Origin: CAZUXY01 sp964624235
Lineage (GTDB): Bacteria > Spirochaetota > UBA4802 > UBA5368
Reading direction: 5' to 3'
NCBI GenBank assembly: GCA_964624235.1
Contig: CAZUXY010000002.1
Location: 1 to 64,000 of the forward strand
DNA: 64,000 bases
The notes beneath the pieces are model-generated. The model was not told the DNA's origin. It saw nothing but the letters and a program-made list of their open reading frames with translations, and ran no database searches. How positions within the stretch are numbered: position 1 is the first letter of the stretch; every line of letters begins with the position of its first letter. Below, piece after piece: positions 41,828-51,300 of this stretch. A program made the position numbers and the translations under genes.

Positions 41828-44770
41828 ATGGCAGAAAAGAAAAAAAAATCCTCGGCACGCTCGTTGATGAAAGATGAAGCGGAGGTAAAAGCCGGCAAAG
41901 AAAAAACCGTTGAGGCTTCAGATACCAAGGTGCCAGACCAGGGCCCTTCTCCGGCCCAACCCCGCGGGTCCGGGGCAAAAAGAAGAAGTTCACGCCCGCT
42001 CTCCCTGGCAATAACGCTCAACGCACTCAAGATATTGTGTATATGGGTCCCGTTGTCGCTGCTGTTTCTCCTGGTGCTGGTCTTACTTACGGCCCAGCTG
42101 TACCTTACGCCGCAAAGGGTGGAAAACCTTGTGGTGGCGGGTTTCAGGTCGGCCTCCCACGGCGATATCTCGTTGAGGGTACGACGGTTCAATCCCTACC
42201 GGGGTTTTGTTATAGAAAATCTGGAGATCAGGAACGGAAAAGCGTTCGGTGGTACAAAGTTTCTGGAAATAGAGCGACTGGTGCTGGATTACCGTTTTTT
42301 CCCCCTCCTGATAGGCAACGTCTATTTCAATGAAATCGGCATTTATAAACCGCGAATATACCTCGAGCAGAAGAAAGGTGTCTGGAACGCCGCGGTTCTT
42401 ATGAAGGAACCGGAGAAACCCACTGAAAAGAAAAAAGAGAAGAAAGAAGAAAAAAAACCCGTACCGAAAGCCTCTTCAAAAGAAATCAATCTTCCGGTTT
42501 CGGTAACGGTTAAGTTTAAATTTGTCCTTGAGGATTTAAGGGTTTACGCCAGAAGCGTGGCCTTCACCTCGTCCATGGAAGGGTTGAGCGCGGGCATGGA
42601 AATTTACATTCCCCCTTTCAAGCGGATACCAAAATCCCTGGAAGCGGTCTCCATACTGGAGCGTATGAAGATCGTGCTGAACCCGCGGGAGGAAATGGAT
42701 GTATCCTTCGTCTCAAAGGAGATCGGCGTACAGCCGCCGCTGGTCCTCACCTGGAAACTGTTGTATGAAAGAAAAAAAGAAGGACCGTCGGTGTTTACCA
42801 GCCTGTTCAAATTCGGCACCTATAAAACCCCGGTCCGGTTCAAGAGAACACACCTGGCCCCGCTGCATTTCATGCTGAGCTACGACCTTTATTATGATCC
42901 TTCGGCTGACCGACTTTCGGTGAACCACTTCGGGCTCAGGTTTCTGGGCAGAAAATGGCTGTTCCTCACGGGAACCGTGGACAGGGTGACCACGACCCAG
43001 AACGTGGACCTGAGGATGACCGAGAGCACCATTATGCTTGACGACCTTTATCCCTATTACCGCGCCCTTACGGCGGACCGGAACACCGTTTTCGGCGGCG
43101 CCCTTTCCCTCTGCCCCCTGTATATAAAGGGTACGCCGGCGAATATGGACATCAGGGGAGAGGTGAACCTGCGCAACCTGAACTTCAAGAATCCCGCGGC
43201 GCAGGCCGCGGTGCCGCGACTGCAGGCCGCCTATACCGTGCTGAAACGGGGAGATTCCATGAAGGTGACGTCAAGAATAAAGGCCCCCGTCTTCACCTAC
43301 GCCCTGGGAAGAAACCGGTCGGGAGACAACGGAATCGATATCGGTCTGGATCTTAACGCGCTGGATGGATTTACGCGGGTGAAGCTCGACGGCCTGACAA
43401 TGAGGTACTATAATCCGGCAAGCGGCAAGAACGCGCTCTTTGTATCAATGACCGGAGACGTGGGACTCAAGCCCGGAACGGCCGGCACCCTCCGCATGGA
43501 GACATTGAGGTTCGAAAAGGGGCCCATGCTCGATATGCTTCCGCGCAACATCCGCAAGACCCTGGCGTCGGTCCCGCTGAACCGTCCTGTAGACATGACC
43601 ATAGACCTTACCTTCGGCATGGGTAAGGATTTTGTCAGGGCGGGACTGGGCATGCTGGTAAAGGTGCCCGATTTCGACATCAGCGACCTTACCGTAAGGG
43701 CCGACATGGTCCAGGATAACCGTAAAAAACGCGTCACCCTGAACAATGTGAGCGTCGGCAGCCGTTCGCGTAACCTGCTCGCGTCGATACGGGGCGCCGT
43801 GGACATGAAAACGCCGCCGCTTTCAGACTCGAACCTGAAAGTCTCGGTGAAACTGGACTCCCCTCAGATGAACCCGGTGTACGGCGCCTGGAACGTTGCG
43901 GGGCTTGTGGAACTTTCGGCCGCTATGAAAGGAGATCTGAAAAACGGGAAGGCCTTCGGATCGGTGAGAATAAAAGATTTCAGCGTGAAAAACGTCCCGG
44001 CGAAGATGTATGTCGACGGCGTGAACATGAATTTCCCCTTCGAATACTACTTTACGCCGCGCTACAGGGGCGAAACCCGCCTGGTGGTCGACAAGACCAG
44101 CGTCATTGAAAACGAATTCTTCCGCGCCGGGGAAAACTTCTCCATAAGTTCAATCCGCGTGAAACATCCTTCCCGGGACCGGCTGGTGGAATACCTGAAG
44201 GACTTCTCCGCCTCGATGTCGTTCAGGAACAATACCTTCGAGATCGTGACCCTGAAGGCCACGGTGCTCGACGGCACTCTGTACGGGAGGGACATCTTCT
44301 TCAACCTTGCCGACATGAAGACGCGGAACATGGAGTTCAGGCTGGTCATGGACGTGACCAACGTGGATGTCGGCGTGCTGGACGATCCCGACCGGGCGAA
44401 GAAGATCCGTGACGCCGAGCTTTCGCTCAACGCGAACTTTTCTGGCCGCGGGGTAGATATACGAAGGGAACTGAATATGCAGGGATATGTAAATATATAT
44501 AAAATCGGGGACAAGTTCGCCAATCGGCTTATGACGGGGCTCAGCGAAGAGAAGGGGAAGTCAAAGCTGGGCGCGATCGGACAGTTTGCCATGGATAATT
44601 CAATGAATGTGAAGGGTTTCAATTTCAACCTGGACAAGGGGCTGGTATACACCACCGTTACCCTGTCAAGGAGGGTGATCGGATACTTATTCGGGGTAAA
44701 AGATGAGAAAGTCGAATTTGAACGCATGCCCATCCAGGAGTATTTACGCAAGGTGAGAGAGGTGGAATAA
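41828..44770 (+). CDS. AsmA/YdbH-like membrane-anchored protein
   Basis: A 980-residue protein: about 55 polar residues, one membrane helix near 60-92 (ALKILCIWVPLSLLFLLVLVLLTAQLYL), then a long periplasmic beta-rich region typical of the AsmA-like (repeating beta-groove) proteins, with a Lys/Glu-rich insertion near 200-220. N-terminal features (RVENLVVAGFRSASHGDISLRVRRFNPYRGFVIENLEIRNG) and the C-terminal SRRVIGYLFGVKDEKVEFERMPIQEYL match YdbH/AsmA organisation. E. coli YdbH transports phospholipid between membranes, redundantly with TamB and YhdP. Overlaps the DUF1318 gene by one base, as ydbH and ydbL are adjacent elsewhere. Confidence 0.78.
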   Translation: MAEKKKKSSARSLMKDEAEVKAGKEKTVEASDTKVPDQGPSPAQPRGSGAKRRSSRPLSLAITLNALKILCIWVPLSLLFLLVLVLLTAQLYLTPQRVENLVVAGFRSASHGDISLRVRRFNPYRGFVIENLEIRNGKAFGGTKFLEIERLVLDYRFFPLLIGNVYFNEIGIYKPRIYLEQKKGVWNAAVLMKEPEKPTEKKKEKKEEKKPVPKASSKEINLPVSVTVKFKFVLEDLRVYARSVAFTSSMEGLSAGMEIYIPPFKRIPKSLEAVSILERMKIVLNPREEMDVSFVSKEIGVQPPLVLTWKLLYERKKEGPSVFTSLFKFGTYKTPVRFKRTHLAPLHFMLSYDLYYDPSADRLSVNHFGLRFLGRKWLFLTGTVDRVTTTQNVDLRMTESTIMLDDLYPYYRALTADRNTVFGGALSLCPLYIKGTPANMDIRGEVNLRNLNFKNPAAQAAVPRLQAAYTVLKRGDSMKVTSRIKAPVFTYALGRNRSGDNGIDIGLDLNALDGFTRVKLDGLTMRYYNPASGKNALFVSMTGDVGLKPGTAGTLRMETLRFEKGPMLDMLPRNIRKTLASVPLNRPVDMTIDLTFGMGKDFVRAGLGMLVKVPDFDISDLTVRADMVQDNRKKRVTLNNVSVGSRSRNLLASIRGAVDMKTPPLSDSNLKVSVKLDSPQMNPVYGAWNVAGLVELSAAMKGDLKNGKAFGSVRIKDFSVKNVPAKMYVDGVNMNFPFEYYFTPRYRGETRLVVDKTSVIENEFFRAGENFSISSIRVKHPSRDRLVEYLKDFSASMSFRNNTFEIVTLKATVLDGTLYGRDIFFNLADMKTRNMEFRLVMDVTNVDVGVLDDPDRAKKIRDAELSLNANFSGRGVDIRRELNMQGYVNIYKIGDKFANRLMTGLSEEKGKSKLGAIGQFAMDNSMNVKGFNFNLDKGLVYTTVTLSRRVIGYLFGVKDEKVEFERMPIQEYLRKVREVE

Positions 44771-45387
44771 TGAACTCTTGTGCACAATATGGCGTTTCGT
44801 TCATCCTGACGGCTTTCCTGGCCGCGACAGGATGCGCATCGAGTCAAAACTGCGCCGGTTTTCCCAGCTGTCTCGAGATTTCATCCCCCGACATTCACCT
44901 GACCGGCGAGAAGACCGTGATCGAACGGCAGATGGTGGGGGAATACCGGGAGCTGGAAAAGGACGCCTGGATCATCGCCTCGGTCAAGACCGGGGTGGGC
45001 GACGCCAAGGGTGCGCCCCCGGTGCTCGGCGGCGACGAGGTGCTCTTCAGGGCAATGAAGATACGGGAATTCAATTCAGACAAGCTGCGCCGCTATAAGG
45101 ACCAGGGCGCCCTGGGCGAAGGGTCGACCGGGCTTATCGCCTACATTTCACACCGCACCTACGAGCAGGACGGCGAAGCGAAAAAACTGCTGATACGCGT
45201 CGTCGAAGACGAGAATAACGCGCGCAGGACCATCTTCCGCCGCAGCCTCGAGAAAGCCGGTATCGAAAAACCCGGCGGCGAAGCGGTCGAGGCCTTCGGG
45301 TCGCGTTTCGCAGAAGAGCAGCGTGCGCTTGCGCGCCGTAACGACTGGGTACAGGAAAAATCAGGTCAGTGGGTGAGGAAGAAATGA
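44770..45387 (+). CDS. DUF1318 (YdbL-like) lipoprotein
   Basis: A 205-residue predicted lipoprotein: signal ending AATGC (Cys22), then a helical domain with LTGEKTVIERQMVGEYRELEKDA, REFNSDKLRRYKDQGALGE, and the DUF1318-type C-terminus WVQEKSGQWVRKK. E. coli YdbL is a soluble periplasmic partner of YdbH, and the outer-membrane lipoprotein there is the small separate YnbE. No ynbE-like gene is present; here the YdbL-like protein itself carries a lipid anchor. Starts on the last base of the YdbH-like gene and overlaps the giant gene by four bases. Confidence 0.75.
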   Translation: MNSCAQYGVSFILTAFLAATGCASSQNCAGFPSCLEISSPDIHLTGEKTVIERQMVGEYRELEKDAWIIASVKTGVGDAKGAPPVLGGDEVLFRAMKIREFNSDKLRRYKDQGALGEGSTGLIAYISHRTYEQDGEAKKLLIRVVEDENNARRTIFRRSLEKAGIEKPGGEAVEAFGSRFAEEQRALARRNDWVQEKSGQWVRKK

Positions 45388-48300
45388 GACGGCCGGTCGG
45401 AATATTCTTATCGCTGCTCGTCGGCTTTTCAGCGCCGGCCGGCTGTTACAGATCGGGCCCGCCGCCGGTTCAGTTCAATTATGGTGAGATACTGAAAAAG
45501 GCCTTCCGTTTCGAGGGCGAGGGCAGGGCCGTTCCCGTCACCATAGAGCAGTCCATAGAGGTAGACGGTACCGTCACGAACGACGGCATGTATTTCTTTT
45601 TCTCATCCGACCGAGAGAGAGGGAACTTCGATATCTACCTGCGCTCCCTCGCCGACATTACCACCGTGCGGATCACCTCCCATCCCTCCCGGGACTCTTC
45701 CCCCGCAATATCGCCCAGCGGCCGCTACCTGGCCTTCGTTTCCCGGCGGGAAGATCCAGAGGGTGACATTTTCGTGATTAAAGTTGACTGCAGCTCTCTC
45801 ATAAAAAAAGCCGCGTCTTCGGTGAGCGGCGTCCCACCGCTGGACCCCTCGGCGGTGAACCTGACCATGGGCGCCGATCCCGTGACGAAAGCTCCCACGG
45901 TGGTCAGGGACGATTCGCCCGCATGGTCCCCCGACAGCCGCATGATCGCCTTTAGCTCCGCCCGCGGCGGCACGCAGAACATATGGATAATGGAGCGCAG
46001 CGGCGCCAACCCGAGAAAGCTTACCACCCGTGGAGGGCTCTACCCCAGGTTCTCACCCGACGGGAAGAGCATCATATTCATCTCGTACCGCGACGAGGGG
46101 AGCAACGGCGACATCTATATCGTTGATGTGGAAAGCGGCCGGGAACGCCAGGTGACCAGGGGACCTTCCCTGGAGATGAACCCCTCCTTCATGAGAAACG
46201 CTTCCGCAATCGTCTATACCCTGATAGACCGCGACACCAGCGGTGACGGTAAACTGGATCTCAAAGACAACTCGGTGATCTATTATAAAAACCTTACTGA
46301 CGGGAGCGAATACCCCCTGACCCTATACTCGGGGTCCTCCTTCAGTCCGCGCTGGGCGCCCCTCTATGAAGGCATCGTGGTATATTCTGAACAGGTCGGC
46401 AGGAACATAAACATCAACATAATTCCCGAACGCGGCGTCATACCGCTCAGGGAAAGCGCGGCCGCCCAGTACGATCTGGCGGTAAGGTACCTGAGGGAGT
46501 TCGACGACGCGGAACGTTACCTCATGGGACTGGAAAGGGTCTATTTTTTCTTCGGGAAGAAACGCGATGTCGAATCACAGGTGCTCTGCGCCAGGGCACT
46601 CGCGGACGCGGCGGTTTATTACCGGCAAAAAGGAAATCGCGGTAGTGAGGAACGCATACGCGGGCACCTTGCGTTCATGGCGTCGGCGAAAAACGAATAC
46701 GCCGCCGTGACGCTGCGCTACCTGGACGAGCGGAAAGCACGGGGAAACGGGGCGGCGGCGTTCCTGGACTCCCTGTACGCCATGCGCAAAAAGGCCCCCG
46801 CGGCTGATATGGTGCCCTACCTGCTGGAAGCGCTGGGGGATGAGTACGCACGTATCGGCAGGCCGGAGGAAGCGAGCGCCGGTTACCGTGAAATAATAAC
46901 CTCCCACCCCGGATTCAAAAGGATCATCCATGTAAAATATAAACTCGCGGTATCTGGTCCCGTGGTCTTAAAGGAAGAAATATCACCCTACCTGCTCCAG
47001 GTGCTCAACACTAACATAACTTATCTGCGGAATGATGCAGTGGCGCATGTGCTCAAACTGCTGGAGAGTGAAAAAGACCTGGGGCGCAGAAGCGCCCTGA
47101 TAGACCGGATGATGGTAAGGTACCGCAACGTTAAACCCATGCCAGGGTTGCTCCTCTATGCGGCGGGCAGTGCGACGTACCAGGCGGGCGACCTGAAGAC
47201 CGCACGGACCCGGCTGCTCGAGGCATTGAAACTGGCCGGCAGGACCGACCTCCTGTCGTACAAGGCCAATGCCCTCCTGGGGACCATCGCCGAGCGGGAG
47301 AGAAATCCCGTTGAGATGGAGAAACACTACGCGGAGGTGGCCAATAATTACCAGACGAACTGGCCCCTGGGCGAAGCAAAAAAAATCGCCCTGAAACTGG
47401 TCGATTACTATGAGGACTACGGGGAGAGGGCGGAATACGCCGGTAATTACCGCGAGGCCGCGGCGCTGTACAAAAAATACGTCCATATGCTCACCTACCT
47501 GCACCTGAGAAAGCGTTTCGAGGACCTGTACAATGAACACGGCGCCCGAGCCCATGTGCTGTATATCGACGCCGGCGCCGATATGATCGGTGATGATTTT
47601 ATTAAGCTCCAGGTGATCGAAAAGGAATACCTCAACCGCCTTAATATCGCCCGCATGGATTTCGACAAGGCCCACCTCTACGGGCTGGGCTATCTCTATG
47701 CACGAATGGCCCTGGTGAAGCAGCGGGATGAATCTGAGGGGATCAAGGGGGTGCTGCAATATTTTAAAATGGGGATCAACCAGCTGGACTGGGCGCTCTT
47801 CATCGACGACACCTTTATGGATCCGTACCTGCTCAAGGGATGGATCTACCAGTATGTGGACCTGGTCAGAAGTGAGGACCTGAAGCTGACCGGCGGCCGC
47901 AAGGAAAGAACGATAGAGGATTACTTTCCCCGCCACCTGTGGGAAAATTCCACGGGGCTGTACGAAAAGGCGCTGGCGACTAATCCCGAAGCCGAGAATC
48001 CCGAGACCGAGGGCAATCTGCACCTCAATCTGGCCAATACATACTTTCTGCTGAACAATTATCCCAGGGCGCTCGAGCATTACCGTCTTACCGCCCGCTA
48101 TAAACGAAATTACTCTTCTAAAACCGTCGAGGCCTTTTTTCACTACCACTACGGTTACTGCCTGTGGCAGAGCAACCTGTACGCGGAGTCACGCGACGAA
48201 ATGAACAAAGCGCTCTTCATTTATCAGATGCTGGGATCGGGGAAAAACCTGAAGCGGTACCGGTATCAGGTATTTTACCTCTACCGGTTTTTCGCGCTGC

Positions 48301-51300
48301 TCGCACGCGCCGAAAAGGACCATCGCGCGGCGATAGAATGGTATGTCAGAACGCTGGATTTCGCCCGAGCGAACCGTATCCACGTGGACCGCGCGCGTTA
48401 TCTGCAGGAGATCGCCTCGTGCTACCGGGACCTGGGAGAAGAAGAAACGGCCCTTTCGTATCTGGACCGTGCGTGGGCCCTCCTCGGCAAATACAGGGAC
48501 ACCAGGGAACAGTACAAGATGCGATGGAAGGTCCTGGGACTGGGACCCCTGAGGTTCTATGACCTCGGGCCCGACATCGCGGTCATCGGCGACAACAGGG
48601 TCTATACGGAACTGAATACCGCCGACAAACGTCTGCTTAACGTCTCCCTGCAGGAGGAGATCCATCATGAAAGGGGCGATTATGCGGGGGCACTGACCTT
48701 CCTCCAGAGAAAAAACGAGCTGTTGAAAAAACCGGTCAACCAGACGGAACGTGAGGCCGCGGGGAAAACCCTCAACAACATCGGTTTCGCCTGGTTCCGT
48801 ATGGGTGAGTACCGTTACGCCCGGGAGTATTTTCTCAAGGCATGGGATTACGCGGCGCGGAAGGAGATAAACGACCTCAATGGGATATTTGCTTCTATTA
48901 TTAATCTTACCAATCTGTACGCCTTTCAGCTGGAGTCCGGTGCCGGGGAAAGCGACGCCGCGGCACGGGAGATAGAAGAACTGGCGTCCAGGGTTATGGC
49001 GTACCGCGACGGGTACGAGACCAGCCGTTACCAGAGTGAATTGAAGAGGCTTGAGCAGGAGGCCAGAACAAAAAAGAGTACCCTCTCACCGGAGGAACTG
49101 TCGTCGCTCAGGGGAAAGATCAGGGAGGATGCCCTGCGGATATATTACTCTCTGGACATTGCGCTGGGCATACTCAAATTCTATAAGGCCGATACCATGC
49201 CGAATGTTCCGCAGGGGAAAGTCGGGACCGGTACGATGGACAGGGCCTATGAAATTTACGCCGACAACCGCGACCGCTTCGCATTATACAACGAGGCGAG
49301 GATCCGTTTCGAGGCCGCCCTCGTCCAGGCGGGGGAAAGGATTTCAAAACGGCTGAAGGTGAAACTGCTGCTGAACCTCGCCTCATGCCAGGAACGCATC
49401 GGCATGATATCAGAGGCCTATGAAAGCTACGGCGAGGCCGAGAACGACGCCGCCGCGTACGAATACGGTGAGCTGAAATGGCAGGTGTACGCGGCCGTCG
49501 CCGGTTTTCTGCTGAAACACGGTGCTGAGATCGAGGGTAAGGATTACCGTACGGTCGCATGGGAATATTACCGCCGCGCACTGCGGGAGATTGAAGTACT
49601 GCCGGCATTGTATGCGGCGGACATGCAGAGAATACTGCGCATATATGACGGGTATGCGGGGTTCCTGATCGATACGGGAAGGCATAATGAAGCCCTGGAG
49701 GTGATGGAAAGGAAGTCCGAAGCGGAACGGATCATGTCCCTGTATCTCCTCGCGCCGGAGTTCCGTTCGGCCGACGACAACAGGGACTACCGGCGTTTCC
49801 GGGAATCGCTCTTCCGCCTAAAGGAATCCGGGCGGCAGGTTTCAGATCTGCTGGAAAGCGGACAGGCCAGGGATTCCGAAAAGGTCAGGCAGGAAATTGC
49901 TAAACTCGATGCGGTGAAAAAAAGCGTCGGAAAACTGGCGGGCGACTTACAGGAAAAACGCCCCCTCCTGGCTTCATATATGAAGTTTATGGAAGACAGG
50001 GTAAAACTCGATCCCGATACCGCGGGTTTTCGTTTTTTCATAAAAGGGGGGAACCTCTACGGCTGGGCGGTTACCTCGGAGGGAACCGTATTCAGGAACA
50101 TCGGCGCGTTCGGTTCTGCGGAAAGGGACACCGAAGTTCGTCGTTTTATGGATTCTATTCCCCGAGGCCGCCGTCTGGTTGTTCTGGATAAGCATTCCGG
50201 ATCGCTGCTGGGTGCGCTCGCCGTGCGTAATGTACCAACCGCACCACTTTTTGTCCCTTCTCTCGGAAGGGCCCGCTATCTTAACCGTAACGCAACCCTG
50301 GGGATATCCGGCGTATACGCAGACCAGAAAGGTATTATAAACCGGATCGCCGCTCATGAGGCGTTTTCATCCGTGATCTTCGAGGAGAACGGGCAAAAGA
50401 AAACCGGCTCCCTCCTCTATTCACTGATAATCGATGCCGGTGGTGAAAACGTTGCACAACGATTGTTTCGAGGGGATATGCGTCCGACGGTGCTGGTGAA
50501 AGGGGTTACGATGAAGGATATCCGTTCGATGCATATGATGATGGAAGCGTGTATGTACGCTGGGGTTGATTCCCTCATCATGTTTTCGGGGCTGGATTAT
50601 GCCGGCATTGCCGGCCTCGTTCAAGAGCTTGCCGGGGTTAAATCGGCCGAAGGTGCGGCCCGTGGACTGGTGTTACGATGGGGAGCGCCCGGGTCGGCGA
50701 AGATCGCCGGAAAAGGGAAAGATACCGCGTCTGCTGAACGCCTCTATGCTTCCTTCCAGAAGGAATATGCCGCGGGAAACCTGCGCGAGGCTGAGATACG
50801 TCTGCTCAGATGGAAGACGGCGGCGGGGAATGCGCCCGATGTGGAGTCTCTGTACTGGCTTAAAAAATCCGAGATCGAGACGGCAGAGGGACGCCACGAC
50901 GCGGCCGTGCAGGCGGCGGATAAAGCCCTGGGCCTTTCCGCCACCGGCAGCCCGGGTATTTTTGCCAACGCGGTTTCTATGAAGATATCTCTGCTGCTGT
51001 GGGAAGGCGACATTACCGCGGCAGATGAACTGATGCGGCGTACGAACACTGCGCTTTCCGGTACGCTGGATGGTCTGGTATATAACTCGATTGTCAGGAT
51101 CATGAAGGGCGAATCACAGAAAACCGGTCTTCAGGCCATGGAAGGACTTAAATCGCTGGTCAGCCGGGACCGTCTGCGTATACTACAGGCTCTGTACCTT
51201 TCACTGGCAGGAATGGAGACCGTGGCACGTAATTCCCTGCACGATCTTGCGTTCGACATTCCCCTGAGTGAGAGGGAACTCTGCGCCGCGGTGTATATGG

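Noticed and set aside
46983..48149. 388-codon frame on the minus strand inside the giant lipoprotein gene
   Set aside because: It is the antisense of a TPR-rich coding region, with the Val/Gly/Gln-rich composition expected of a shadow, and the opposite frame is clearly coding.
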